The notes: generated from the letters alone by a model not told the origin. A stretch of 64,000 nt of DNA from a virus (IMGVR_UViG_3300032323_003201:1-64000); one strand, 5' to 3'. Shown: positions 8,856 through 18,684, numbered from the stretch's first letter. A program made the numbers and translations.

Positions 8856-11800
8856 ATGTCAATTCTACTTGGTAATCAAGCAGTCAGTGGTAAGCCTGCT
8901 AGTGAAACGCAACCAGGTGTTGTACAGCTAGCCACTGCTGAACAAACTGCTGAGGGTCAATCAAGCACACTAGCCACAACCCCTGCAGGTGTATCTCTAG
9001 CGATTGAAGGTGTTGTTGCCAATGCACCACAATCCCTTGACACACTTGGGGAGCTTGCACTTGCAATCAACAATGACCCAAGCTTTGGGATAACTGTCAA
9101 TGCTAGACTTGATGCACTTGAAGCAGGTGGGGGACAAGCAGATGTTGGTGCAATTATCATTGAGCTAGATGCAACACAAGTGGGTGCAGGTCTCAATGCT
9201 AATGGATCATATTCACCAGATGGAAGCACTGACTTTATTGCTCAAGCAACCTCTCTAAAACATGCAGATACCTTACTTGATATGGGTCTCTCTAGTCTGT
9301 CGGATTTAGTACAAATCCAAGATGCAAGTATCCAAGCAAACACAAACAACCTCGCAACTTTGACACCTGCTGTGGCAAGCAATTCTCTCTCAATTGTAAG
9401 CCTACAATCAGATTTGACAACACTGTCTAATACTGTGTCTAATCAAGGCACAAGCATTGCCACTTTGTCTACTGATTTGGCTAGTGTAGTCGTTGATGTT
9501 TCCACACACACAGGACAATTAAACAGCTTACAAGCTGATGTCATTACTCAAGGGAATACGATCAACTCGCACTCACAAGCGATTTTAGATCTACAAGGTG
9601 GCCTTGCTCAATCTAATGCAAATATTAGTGCCAATACCAATGCAATTTCAATCGTAGATACAGCTCTCACCACAGAGATTTTAACTAGAGAGCAAGCAGA
9701 CACCACACTACAAAACAACATTAATACAGTGGGTGCAAATCTAGCCACAGAGATTTTAGATAGACAGGCAGCGATTGTATCTGTGACTAATGCAATCACT
9801 GTCGTAGATGGTAAAGTATTGGATGAAAGCACAACAAGAGAGCAAGCAGACACCACATTACAAGGCAATATTAATGCTGTGTCAGTAGCTCTCAACCAAG
9901 AGGTGGCAGATCGTCAAGGTGCAGATACCACAATCCAAAACAATATCAATGTAGTAAGCAATGCACTTGCTCAAGAGGTGGCAGATCGTCAAGGTGCAGA
10001 TACCACAATTCAAAACAATATCACTGGTGTATCTCTTAACCTAACCACAGAAATCACAAATCGTGCAAATGCTGACCAAGTTTTGCAAGCAAGTATCACA
10101 ACTGTTAGCAATGATTTAGTCACAGAGGTTAACAATCGCACCCAAGCAATCGCAAGCTTGACACTATCACTTGATGGCACAAACACAAATCTTAGCAATG
10201 AAATTTTAGCTAGACAACAGGCTGACACTACACTTCAAAACAATATTAATGGTGTAGCAAATGATTTACTAAGTGAAGCAAATACCAGAGCTGGTGCAGA
10301 TGCTAGCCTCTTGCTTTCTATTCAAGGTGCAATCCAATCAATCAATGCTCTTGATATAGATATAGAGAATGAAGCTCTTGCTCGCTCGCAAGCAGATACA
10401 TTACTTGATACTAGAATCACAACACTAGAGCAAAATGTGCCTAGCGATGCAAACTTTGAAGCTCTAAATAATAAGGTTAGTGCAATCGTAAGCTCTGTCT
10501 CTCTCAATGTAGATGGCACATATAACCAACCTGTTGGGACAAACTCACTAGATGCAAGCACAAGTGTCATGGGTGCTTTGGTGATTATTGATAGTGAAAT
10601 TCATGGTGTATCCACTGACTTGGCACAAGAAATCTCTGAGAGACAACAAGCAATTTCTAACCTGTCTACAAGTGTCCAAAACCTAAGCATTGATTTGACA
10701 GCAGAGATTATCACTAGAGAGCAAGCAGATACTCTTCTTCAAAATAGAATTAATGGTGTATCCAGTGATTTGACAGATGAGGTTGGGTTTAGATCAAGTG
10801 CAGATACCACTCTTCAAAACAATATCAATGGGGTGAGTGCAAATCTAGCAACAGAAATCACAGATAGACAACAAGCTATCACAGCCTTAGACACTTTTCT
10901 TACAAATGCTATTGCTGTTGTAGGTGCTGATTTAGCCACAGAGATTTTGGATAGACAACAGGCTGATACATTTTTACAAAGTGATATTAATGCTCTGAAT
11001 ATTGGCTTTACTCAAGATCTACAAGATACACAAACAGCAATCACCAATTTAGACACAGAGCTAACAAGTGCGATTGGTGTAGTCAGTGCAAATCTTGCCA
11101 CAGAGATTTTAGATAGACAAGGTGCAGATACAACCCTTCAAAATAATATCAATGGGGTGAGTGCAAATCTAGCCACAGAGATTTTAGATAGGCAGCAAGC
11201 TATCACAGCCTTAGATACTTCTCTATCTAGTGCAATTGACCAAGTGGCTGGCAACCTTACAACAGAAATCACAAATAGACAACAAGCAGATACAACCCTT
11301 CAAAATAATATCAATGGGGTGAGTGCAAATCTAACCAATGAAACCAATGCTCGTGCAAGTGCAGATATCGTTCTTCAAGGACATATTGACACTGTGAGCG
11401 ATGATTTAGCACAAGAAAGACTTGATCGTTTAAGTGCTGTGGCTCAAGAGGTGCTTGATCGTGCAAGTGAAGATAACTTGTTACAGGATCAAATTGATAG
11501 CTTGGTGGATGAAGTAAACTTAATTGAAGGCTCAATTGGCCTTGAGAATGATGGTAGCTATGTAGCTCCAATCTCTAACTTTCTTTCAGGCACTGCCACA
11601 GTTAAGCAAGGCTTGCAAGTTTTAGATCAGCAAGTGAAACTAGCTTTTGATACCATCACAAGCACTGAAAACAATTTATCAAGTGAGCTTGCACCTCTCA
11701 TTATTCGCAACAATGGGTTTTTAGATCAAGGTGTAGATGTTGTCATCTTTGATCCAGAAAATCATGTTGTGCGTGGTGATTATGGTGCTTTAGGGTTTCA

Positions 11801-11903
11801 ACCATCCACAGGGGACGCTGTTTTTTATGCTCCCCTTGGTGGCTCATCTGATAGACACTTTACCTACGACTTAACAGGCAATATCATCTTTACAGGAGTA
11901 TAG
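8856..11903 (+). CDS. Long tail fibre with coiled-coil-like repeats
   Basis: 1015 residues. Residues about 1-90 carry the phage-fibre segment around PQSLDTLGELALAINNDP, common near the start of distal fibre domains. Most of the rest (about 270-900) is a repeat of roughly 22-25 residues built on phrases such as ATEILDRQQADTTLQNNING, typical of a trimeric coiled-coil or beta-helical shaft. The C-terminal 100 residues are not repetitive (FLDQGVDVVIFDPENHVVRG) and may be a tip or junction. Ribosome site AAGGAGA is well placed. Its location between terminase and the second fibre, away from the baseplate genes, is unusual. Confidence 0.88.
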   Translation: MSILLGNQAVSGKPASETQPGVVQLATAEQTAEGQSSTLATTPAGVSLAIEGVVANAPQSLDTLGELALAINNDPSFGITVNARLDALEAGGGQADVGAIIIELDATQVGAGLNANGSYSPDGSTDFIAQATSLKHADTLLDMGLSSLSDLVQIQDASIQANTNNLATLTPAVASNSLSIVSLQSDLTTLSNTVSNQGTSIATLSTDLASVVVDVSTHTGQLNSLQADVITQGNTINSHSQAILDLQGGLAQSNANISANTNAISIVDTALTTEILTREQADTTLQNNINTVGANLATEILDRQAAIVSVTNAITVVDGKVLDESTTREQADTTLQGNINAVSVALNQEVADRQGADTTIQNNINVVSNALAQEVADRQGADTTIQNNITGVSLNLTTEITNRANADQVLQASITTVSNDLVTEVNNRTQAIASLTLSLDGTNTNLSNEILARQQADTTLQNNINGVANDLLSEANTRAGADASLLLSIQGAIQSINALDIDIENEALARSQADTLLDTRITTLEQNVPSDANFEALNNKVSAIVSSVSLNVDGTYNQPVGTNSLDASTSVMGALVIIDSEIHGVSTDLAQEISERQQAISNLSTSVQNLSIDLTAEIITREQADTLLQNRINGVSSDLTDEVGFRSSADTTLQNNINGVSANLATEITDRQQAITALDTFLTNAIAVVGADLATEILDRQQADTFLQSDINALNIGFTQDLQDTQTAITNLDTELTSAIGVVSANLATEILDRQGADTTLQNNINGVSANLATEILDRQQAITALDTSLSSAIDQVAGNLTTEITNRQQADTTLQNNINGVSANLTNETNARASADIVLQGHIDTVSDDLAQERLDRLSAVAQEVLDRASEDNLLQDQIDSLVDEVNLIEGSIGLENDGSYVAPISNFLSGTATVKQGLQVLDQQVKLAFDTITSTENNLSSELAPLIIRNNGFLDQGVDVVIFDPENHVVRGDYGALGFQPSTGDAVFYAPLGGSSDRHFTYDLTGNIIFTGV

Positions 11904-11908
11904 CAAGC

Positions 11909-14900
11909 ATGTCAGCTATTAGACCCAATGCAAATGGAAGCCACGATCTTGGAACAAGTACACATAAATGGGGTACTGTCCATGCTCAAAATGTAAATGC
12001 TCAAAATGCAAGTATCTCTCAAGACTTGACCATTGAAGGCAATCTTACAGTCAATGGCAATCAAATTATTAACAATGTTGAAACTGTGGAAGCTGTTGAC
12101 CCACTCATCAAGCTTGCCAAAGACAACAATGGTGATTTACTTGATATTGGTCTCTATGGTCAATACCAAGAAGGTGAAAGCACCAAGTATGCAGCTATCT
12201 ATAGAGATGCAAGTGAAAACAAGTTTAAGCTCTCTACAGGTATTGTTGCACAGCCTACTACCACTGTTTCAGGTGGTGTTGTTGGCACTCTTGTTGCAAA
12301 TGTAGAAGGTAATGCTGACTCTGCATCTGCTCTTGAAACACCTCGTCAAATTGCTTTATCTGGTGCTGTGAGTGGATCAGTGAATTTTGATGGTAGTGCA
12401 AATGTTGAGCTAGTCACAAGCATTGCGAATGGTACAATTGCCAATGACAAGCTTGCTCATTCATCTATCCTTTTTGGTGAAGAACAAATTGCACTAGGTG
12501 GCACAATCAATTTTGAAGGCACTGCCAACCAAGTCTCTGTTGCTCAAGCTGGCAATACCTTTACCTTTAGTCTACCCAACCACCTTTTCCTTGGCACAAT
12601 CACAGCAAGTCATATCAATGCTCAAATTGAAGGTGTGTCAGCAGAAGCCAATAAACTTGCTACACCTCGTCAAATCTCTTTGGGTGGTGCAGTCAGTGGT
12701 GCAATCAATTTTGATGGGTCAAGCGATGTAGAAATTAACACAAGTATTGCCAATGGAAGCCTTGCGAATGCCAAGCTCACAAATTCATCCATTGCTGTCA
12801 ATGGATCAAGTATTTCCCTTGGTGGCTCTTTGGATATTCAAGGTAGTGCAAGCCAAGTAGTAGTTAGCACAGATGGATCAACCTTGACCCTATCCTTGCC
12901 AGCTAGTATCAATGTTAATTCAGCATCTTCCACTATCCTTGAAACACCTCGTCAAATTGCTTTATCAGGTGCAGTCAATGGCTCAGTCAATTTTGATGGG
13001 TCAAGTAATGTTGAGCTAGTCACAAGCATTGCGAATGGAAGCCTTGCCAATGAGAAGCTCACAAGCTCTTCTATTTCTGTCAATGGGTCAAGCATTTCTC
13101 TAGGTGGGTCTTTGGATATTCAAGGCACTGCAAGTCAAGTGGCTGTGTCCACAGATGGATCAACAGTGAGCTTGGCTTTACCTGCTAGTATCAATGTCAA
13201 TGCACAAACTGCCACTGCTCTTGAAACTGCTCGTGAAATCTCTTTAAGTGGTGCAGTCAGTGGTGCAGTCAATTTTGATGGTAGTGCAAATGTAGGAATT
13301 ATAACAAGCATTGCGAATGGGACAATTGCCAATGACAAGCTTGTAAATAGTGCAATCTCTTTTGATGGCACAAGCATTGCTCTTGGTGGCACTGTGTCAA
13401 TTCAAGGTAGTGCAAATCAAGTTTCTGTTGGTCAAGTAGGTGGTGCATATACCATTAGCTTGCCAGCTAGTATCAATGTAAATTCAGAGTCTGCCACAGC
13501 TCTTGAAACAGCTAGACAAATCGCTCTATCTGGTGCAGTCAGTGGCTCTGTGAATTTTGATGGGTCAAGCAATGTTGAAATTTCAACAAGCATTGCCAAT
13601 GGGTCAATTGCCAATGATAAGCTTGCAAGCAATTCTATTTCTTTTGATGGTGCAAACATTGCTCTTGGTGGATCTGTATCTATCCAAGGCACAGCTGACC
13701 AAGTGTCTATTGCACAAGTAGGTGGAGCATATACGATTGGCTTGCCAGAAAGCATTCTTGTCAATGCACAAACTGCAAGCTCTCTTCTCTCACCTAGACA
13801 AATTGCTTTATCAGGTGCAGTCAGTGGCTCTGTAAATTTTGATGGTAGTGCAAATGTTGAAATTAGCACAAGCATTGCCAATGGTAGTGTTGCGAATGCC
13901 AAGCTCACAAATTCATCCATTGCTGTGAATGGCACAAGTATTTCCCTTGGTGGGTCTTTGGATATTCAAGGCACTGTTAGTGAGGTGTCTGTGTCCACTG
14001 ATGGATCAACCTTGACCATTGGGTTACCAAATGAAATTAGTGCTGACTTGCTTGGGAATGCTGACACTGCCACACTTGCAACCCAAGCCTTGAGCCTATC
14101 TACTGCACGCACTATCTCTTTGAGTGGTGATGTTGTTGGTAGTGTGAATTTTGATGGTAGTGCAAATGTAGACATTGTAAGCACAATCCAAGTGGCAAGT
14201 GTAGAAAATAGCATGCTTGCTAACTCAAAGCTTGTTTTCAATGGTGGGGATGTAAACTTAGGTGATAGTTTCTCTATTAGTGCAGGGTCAAATCTTGCAT
14301 CATCGCAAGTTGGTAATGCATTGACCCTATCTATTGCCACTGCCTTTAGTGATAGAGTAGGACAATCAGAGCTTGATATTGCTGCTCTTGATACTCGTCT
14401 TGACACTGCTGAAATTGATATTGATACCTTACAAGGTGCAATGACAACAGCTCAAGGTGATATCACTACCTTACAAGGTGCAATGACAACAGCTCAAGGG
14501 AATATCACTACCTTACAAGGTGCAATGACAACAGCTCAAGGTGATATTGTTGCTCTTGATGGTCGTCTTGATACTGCTGAGATTGATATTGATACACTAC
14601 AAGGTGAAATGACAACAGCTCAAGGGGATATCACAAGCTTAGAAACAAGCGTGGCAGGTATTCTTAGCTCTAAGGCTCAAGCTGGTGGTATTGCAACCCT
14701 TGATTTGAATGGCACTATCCCACAATCCCAATTGCCTTCAATTGCTCTCAACTCAACCTATGCTGTGGCAGATATTGCTGAAAGAGATGCTTTGGTTGTG
14801 CAGCAAGGTGACATGGCAATCGTTGCAAGTGAAACTAAAACCTATGTGTATACACAGGACAATTCATGGCTTGAAATCCTATCACCAACCTTCTCTTCAT

Positions 14901-16558
14901 CCTTCCAATCACTACAAGATGAGATTGATGCTGTAGAGCTTGGATCAGGCTTAAGCAATAGTGGTGCATACATTGCAGATAACACAACCAGCTACCTAAC
15001 CCTTGCCACCTCTCTAAAGGATGCAGACAAGAAGCTAGATAGTGCTATCCTTGCTATCGATGGTAGAGTAACAACAGCAGAAGGCAATATCACTACCTTA
15101 CAGGGTGGATTAACAACAGCTGAAGGCAATATCACAAGCTTGCAAGGTGATTTAGGCACTGCTGAGGGTGATATTTTAGCTTTGGATACTCGCTTAACAA
15201 CAGCTGAAGGCAATATCAGTGGCTTACAAGGGAACATGGTTGTTGCTCAAGGTGATATTACTACATTACAAGGTGGGTTAACTACTGCTCAAGGTGATAT
15301 TACTACATTACAAGCTAGTTTAGGCACAGTTCAAAGTGATATCTCTGGTCTTGATACTCGCTTAACAAGTGCAGAGGGTGTGAATACAACACAAGGCACA
15401 AGTATCACAACACTACAAAGCAATCAATCAACCATGAGAATTTCTTCTGGTCTTGAAAGCAATTTAACCTATGTGCCAAACAATTGGTCTTCTCTCGGCT
15501 TTCCTTTACCTGGTGCTAATGAAGCTCATTATGTCACAAGTGCTAGTCGTTTAGCAGGTGCGATTGCTATCCTTGACCAAAAGGTATATGAAGCTAAGAC
15601 AGCTTTAGGTAATGGTCAAATCTCTAATGCACAGCTCACAAATTCAACCATCTCTGTCAATGGCACAAGTATTGCTCTTGGTGATAGCTTAACCCTTGAA
15701 GGCACAGCCAGTGAGGTGGATGTAAGCACAAGTGGATCTACTGTGTCCATTGGCTTGCCTCAAGATGTGACAATTGCACGAAACTTGACTGTTGTAAATA
15801 ACATGACTTGCCAAGGTGGTAATCTTGTTGTTGAGGATGGTAGCTTGACTGTCTATGGTGGTATCACTGCTGTTGGTGGTAATCTCTCTGTCAATGGTGG
15901 TGTCATTACAAGCTCACAAGCTAACTTCTCATCACTCGTTGCCAAATTCGTTGACCCATTACTCTCTATTGGCTATGACAATTCAAGTGCAACAGCTGAC
16001 CTTGGTTTCTATGTAAAAGATAGTAGTGCAAAATATCAAGGCTTGGTAAGTGATACCTCTGATAGTGGCAAGTGGAAGCTCTTAAAGAATTTAACCTCAG
16101 ATCCAGGCACTAACAATGTTGTTGATCTTACAGGCTCATCCTTTGCAGATATCAAGGTTGGTGGATTAGAAGCAAGCACAATCACAGGCTCATCTCTTGC
16201 AACTGTTGCAAGCTTAAAGGTCAGTGGTGCAGTAAAAACAAGTGGGATTACAACCAACACAAATGCAAGCTATTCAATCTCTAGTTCAACTCATATCATG
16301 CTTGTCAATGACAGCTCTGTTGGGATATTACCAGCTATCACAGCTGACATGGCAGGTCTCAAATTGGTTGTCAAGTGCTTACAATTTAGTGCAGATGCAT
16401 GGTTTATGGTGCAGGGTGCAGGCACAGATAAGATTGATACACAATCAGCTATCACAGTTAATCTCACTGAAGGGTGTCCAAGTGTTGAATTATTGTGTGA
16501 TGGTAGTGCTTGGTGGATTGTTAGTAAGCATGCCTCTTCTATTACTTATACCCCATAG
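11909..16558 (+). CDS. Very long tail fibre with seven ~90-residue repeats
   Basis: 1549 residues, the longest gene here. The N-terminus (HDLGTSTHKWGTVHAQNV) is typical of phage fibre shafts. From about residue 140 to 810 seven copies of a ~90-residue unit occur, each starting near TPRQIALSGAVSGSVNFDGS and containing TSIANGSLANxKL. Two blocks of TAQGDITTLQGAM-type repeats follow, then a partial extra repeat and a C-terminal domain ending in CDGSAWWIVSK, likely receptor-binding. A single related repeat occurs in the protein at 40798. Close DNA identity between repeats makes recombination within the gene likely. Confidence 0.88.
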   Translation: MSAIRPNANGSHDLGTSTHKWGTVHAQNVNAQNASISQDLTIEGNLTVNGNQIINNVETVEAVDPLIKLAKDNNGDLLDIGLYGQYQEGESTKYAAIYRDASENKFKLSTGIVAQPTTTVSGGVVGTLVANVEGNADSASALETPRQIALSGAVSGSVNFDGSANVELVTSIANGTIANDKLAHSSILFGEEQIALGGTINFEGTANQVSVAQAGNTFTFSLPNHLFLGTITASHINAQIEGVSAEANKLATPRQISLGGAVSGAINFDGSSDVEINTSIANGSLANAKLTNSSIAVNGSSISLGGSLDIQGSASQVVVSTDGSTLTLSLPASINVNSASSTILETPRQIALSGAVNGSVNFDGSSNVELVTSIANGSLANEKLTSSSISVNGSSISLGGSLDIQGTASQVAVSTDGSTVSLALPASINVNAQTATALETAREISLSGAVSGAVNFDGSANVGIITSIANGTIANDKLVNSAISFDGTSIALGGTVSIQGSANQVSVGQVGGAYTISLPASINVNSESATALETARQIALSGAVSGSVNFDGSSNVEISTSIANGSIANDKLASNSISFDGANIALGGSVSIQGTADQVSIAQVGGAYTIGLPESILVNAQTASSLLSPRQIALSGAVSGSVNFDGSANVEISTSIANGSVANAKLTNSSIAVNGTSISLGGSLDIQGTVSEVSVSTDGSTLTIGLPNEISADLLGNADTATLATQALSLSTARTISLSGDVVGSVNFDGSANVDIVSTIQVASVENSMLANSKLVFNGGDVNLGDSFSISAGSNLASSQVGNALTLSIATAFSDRVGQSELDIAALDTRLDTAEIDIDTLQGAMTTAQGDITTLQGAMTTAQGNITTLQGAMTTAQGDIVALDGRLDTAEIDIDTLQGEMTTAQGDITSLETSVAGILSSKAQAGGIATLDLNGTIPQSQLPSIALNSTYAVADIAERDALVVQQGDMAIVASETKTYVYTQDNSWLEILSPTFSSSFQSLQDEIDAVELGSGLSNSGAYIADNTTSYLTLATSLKDADKKLDSAILAIDGRVTTAEGNITTLQGGLTTAEGNITSLQGDLGTAEGDILALDTRLTTAEGNISGLQGNMVVAQGDITTLQGGLTTAQGDITTLQASLGTVQSDISGLDTRLTSAEGVNTTQGTSITTLQSNQSTMRISSGLESNLTYVPNNWSSLGFPLPGANEAHYVTSASRLAGAIAILDQKVYEAKTALGNGQISNAQLTNSTISVNGTSIALGDSLTLEGTASEVDVSTSGSTVSIGLPQDVTIARNLTVVNNMTCQGGNLVVEDGSLTVYGGITAVGGNLSVNGGVITSSQANFSSLVAKFVDPLLSIGYDNSSATADLGFYVKDSSAKYQGLVSDTSDSGKWKLLKNLTSDPGTNNVVDLTGSSFADIKVGGLEASTITGSSLATVASLKVSGAVKTSGITTNTNASYSISSSTHIMLVNDSSVGILPAITADMAGLKLVVKCLQFSADAWFMVQGAGTDKIDTQSAITVNLTEGCPSVELLCDGSAWWIVSKHASSITYTP
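12325..14345 (+). repeat. Seven ~270-bp direct repeats inside the fibre gene
   Basis: In-frame tandem units of about 270 bp, each containing a version of GGTGCAGTCAGTGGxxC followed by AATTTTGATGG. Adjacent units are closely similar at DNA level; the last is most diverged. Confidence 0.85.
14415..15350 (+). repeat. Two blocks of ~42-bp repeats inside the fibre gene
   Basis: Blocks at about 14415-14640 and 15070-15350 repeat the coding phrase LQGAMTTAQGDITT with small changes; the intervening stretch is non-repetitive coding sequence. Confidence 0.8.
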
Positions 16559-16718
16559 TTTTTGAAACAAATTTGATGATTTTTGACACGATTTAGTGCT
16601 TACCCCCTACCTATTTTATATAATTTACATACAAAAGCACTCAAAATTAAAGCCTGCACCTATCAGAAATAGCATGTTCCATAGCTTTTTAAGCAAAATC
16701 CTATCAAAAAGCATGATC

Positions 16719-17061
16719 GAAAAGGGGGGGATAAGGTGAAAAAGGAGCAAAAAAGAGGCAGTTTTCTATCAAAAACCATGTGATTGAGCATGAAAACAGT
16801 CGTTTTTGGGTGCAAAAAAGGGGGGATAATTTGGCGTTTTTCATGTATTTGCCACCCCCCCTCCCCCCCCCACCCCCCATTTACATATCTTTCTATCATC
16901 TCTAAGTAGTTGAAAACACTACATATTTAATAATACTATATACATGGGGGGAGGGGGGGTATTTTTATTTGAGATGAGAAATATTTTTTTATTTTTTTGT
17001 GCAGACAGATTTAGAAAAATATTTTTTTAGAAGAGGTATACACCCCCCACCCCCCCATCAT
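16719..17061 (+). repeat. Long-range inverted repeat, copy A (G/C-run element)
   Basis: The core 16862-17061 matches the reverse complement of 57531-57732 nearly base for base, with a few short indels. Landmarks in order are CCCCCCATTTACATATCTTT, CTAAGTAGTTGAAAAC, TACATGGGGGGAGGGGGGG, GAGAAATATTTTTTTATTTT and AGAAGAGGTATACA. The left arm (16719-16861) is more diverged but keeps AAGGGGGGATAATTTGGC and GGGGGGATAAGG. Several runs of six or more C in a row could form G-quadruplexes on the opposite strand. Confidence 0.92.
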
Positions 17062-17156
17062 GTGAAACAAATAAATTAATGCTCTACATTCGATGAAATC
17101 AAGATATTGATAGCAATGGGGGGGGTATGCATATTTTAGAATGACTTTTTGCCTTG

Positions 17157-17165
17157 TGCTACAAT
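17157..17165 (+). promoter_or_regulatory. Extended -10 promoter for the lysis block
   Basis: TGCTACAAT: -10 hexamer TACAAT at 17160-17165 with TG upstream; no clear -35. It sits just before the ribosome site of the gene at 17184, giving a very short leader. Confidence 0.4.
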
Positions 17166-17183
17166 CCAAGCAAAGGAGACACT

Positions 17184-17492
17184 ATGCAAATGAAGATCAA
17201 TACTGCCAGATACACAACCCTTATTCTTATTCTTTTAATCCTGTGCCTATACTTTCCCAATGTGATGGCATGGGTTAGCACAGTAATCACAAGCATGATA
17301 GGTTGGCTGTTATTCACGACTAAGGAACAGACTAAAGCACAAGAAAAAGCAATAGAGGATCATATCCATAGAGCGATTGAAATCCATGACAAGCTGGCAA
17401 GCATGGAAGCTCTCATGCAACATAAGATGGAAAAGGCACGACTTGACGCAAGGGATGAGGCAATCTCTAAGCTAGATGGTGAATGGAAATGA
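17184..17492 (+). CDS. Small membrane protein with coiled coil (holin-like candidate)
   Basis: 102 residues. The N-terminal TLILILLILCLYFPNVMAWV and the following VSTVITSMIGWLLF form one or two membrane segments, then a charged helix rich in Lys, Glu and Ala runs to the C-terminus. ATG 17184 with AAGGAG five bases upstream is a better start than the TTG at 17154. It heads a run of three small membrane/coiled-coil genes followed closely by a lytic transglycosylase gene, so a holin or spanin-like role in lysis is likely but unproven. Confidence 0.65.
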   Translation: MQMKINTARYTTLILILLILCLYFPNVMAWVSTVITSMIGWLLFTTKEQTKAQEKAIEDHIHRAIEIHDKLASMEALMQHKMEKARLDARDEAISKLDGEWK

Positions 17493-17848
17493 TCAGCCTC
17501 ATCCTACAGCTTGGTCTTTGGGTGAATACGAATGGGGTAGAGCAGCATGTGCCTTGTCCCCTAATCTATGAGCAAGAGCAAAGGTTGCCTGTGGGGTGCA
17601 TGGTGCTAAATCAAGGTGTATTATATTCACCCACACACTACATAGACACTAAAGTGAATGAGTCAGAGGATAAGGTTAAAATTAGTGCATTGGAGGAGCA
17701 AATTGCTTTCCTACAAGCAGAGTTAGTAAAGACTCAAAACCAATTAACAAAATGCCTTATTGAGCCAAAGCCAAGCACAACCCAGCCTTTTATCTATGGT
17801 GTGCTAGGTGGTGCGATTATTACAGGAGCGATATTATGGAACAAGTAA
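17483..17848 (+). CDS. Membrane-anchored coiled-coil protein (lysis block)
   Basis: 121 residues. A short N-terminal domain contains two cysteines (VPCPLIYEQEQ and PVGCMVLNQG), followed by a coiled coil (about 70-95) and a C-terminal membrane helix near YGVLGGAIITGAIL. An ATGA overlap with the previous stop makes ATG 17489 an alternative start. Its 3' end overlaps the next gene by 13 bases. The topology resembles spanin or phage membrane stator proteins, but I recognise no family. Confidence 0.6.
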   Translation: MEMISLILQLGLWVNTNGVEQHVPCPLIYEQEQRLPVGCMVLNQGVLYSPTHYIDTKVNESEDKVKISALEEQIAFLQAELVKTQNQLTKCLIEPKPSTTQPFIYGVLGGAIITGAILWNK

Positions 17849-18072
17849 CTTTAACCTATGCCACACTACTTGGCCTTGTAGGTCTTTTCTATACCTCTCT
17901 CAAAGAGAAGCAAGAGCAAGCCAAATCACTTGGGAAATTAGAAGAGAAGGTGGCTAGTTTAGAAGCCAAACAACAAACTTTACATGAATTAGTGGAAGCT
18001 CTACAAGAAACTAAAATAGCAGTGGCAAGACTTGAAACAAAGATTGACGCTTTACTAGGACATAGACAATAG
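17836..18072 (+). CDS. Small N-terminal membrane protein with coiled coil
   Basis: 78 residues: a membrane helix (about 8-22, ATLLGLVGLFYTSL) followed by a regular heptad helix to the end. It overlaps the preceding gene by 13 bases. The tight chain of three such genes suggests a membrane complex acting in lysis; i-spanin is one possibility. Confidence 0.6.
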   Translation: MEQVTLTYATLLGLVGLFYTSLKEKQEQAKSLGKLEEKVASLEAKQQTLHELVEALQETKIAVARLETKIDALLGHRQ

Positions 18073-18081
18073 GAAGGGAAG

Positions 18082-18684
18082 ATGATGGATCAGTACTCAC
18101 TACTTGCATATAGTGCAAACGATGAAATTTTGGCAACAAAAATAACCTATGCACTTACTCGCTATTCTTCAATCTTAGAGCCAGATGACAAGAGCTTGAT
18201 TTGGCGTTGGTCATCTATCATTAAAGAAATCTGTGAGCCTTTTCCCATCACTATTGCCTACCACATGCCACTTCAACATTGCATTGACTTGTTTCAATTC
18301 GATTTAGGTATAAAGATAGTACATATCTCTGAAAATGAGTATTTTTATCCCCATCAAGTGATAGCTCATAGAAAAATTACTAAGGGGAAGGGTGTTATAG
18401 ATGATGAAGCAGAATTGATTTTGAGAGAGAGTATCCACAAGGCCAGAGTGACTTATTTGTCCCTTATAAATCGTGGTGTTGATCATCAAATTGCAAGCCT
18501 GTGCCTTCCTCAATCCATTTTTGTAGACTGCCACCTTCAAGGAGATATCCACACATGGTGTAGTTTCTTCCTTGCTCTCAAAGAAGATAAGCAAGAGTGG
18601 CAGTATATCAAAAAGCATGCAGAGGGAATACAAAAGCTCATCCAAGAGGTATTCCCCAAAACAATGAAAGTGCTAAAGCTATGA
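18082..18684 (+). CDS. ThyX-like protein, probably lacking catalytic residues
   Basis: 200 residues. The C-terminal half (about residues 125-198) follows the FAD-dependent thymidylate synthase ThyX pattern: LINRGVDHQIASLCLP matches the helix with E-x-AR-x-x-LP, and KEDKQEWQYIKKHAEGIQKL matches the AQ-E-I-x-x-YA helix. The ThyX signature RHRxxSxNxxSxRY is not recognisable, and the arginine of the usual N-x-R-S segment appears absent. So the fold is probably ThyX but classical activity is doubtful. The next metabolic gene is a dCMP deaminase, which makes dUMP. Family assignment is from remembered pattern, not a search. Confidence 0.5.
   Translation: MMDQYSLLAYSANDEILATKITYALTRYSSILEPDDKSLIWRWSSIIKEICEPFPITIAYHMPLQHCIDLFQFDLGIKIVHISENEYFYPHQVIAHRKITKGKGVIDDEAELILRESIHKARVTYLSLINRGVDHQIASLCLPQSIFVDCHLQGDIHTWCSFFLALKEDKQEWQYIKKHAEGIQKLIQEVFPKTMKVLKL

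Larger units (their letters stand above)
16559..17183. other. Intergenic region holding inverted element copy A
   Basis: No credible gene. It is dominated by long G or C runs (6-9 bases) separated by A/T tracts. The 343 bp at 16719-17061 recur inverted at 57531-57880. A promoter for the following gene lies at its right edge. Confidence 0.85.

Noticed and set aside
12325-14345. Possible mobile element repeats
   Set aside because: The repeats are in frame and encode a protein repeat of a tail fibre; no transposase or terminal inverted repeats.
13432-14406. Long minus-strand ORFs antisense to the fibre repeats
   Set aside because: They mirror the periodic codon pattern of the fibre gene and have no start signals or recognisable product.
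16663-16899. Minus-strand ORF of 78 codons across the G/C-run element
   Set aside because: Composition is dictated by C/G runs, there is no ribosome site, and the same stretch is repeated inverted elsewhere without preserving this ORF.
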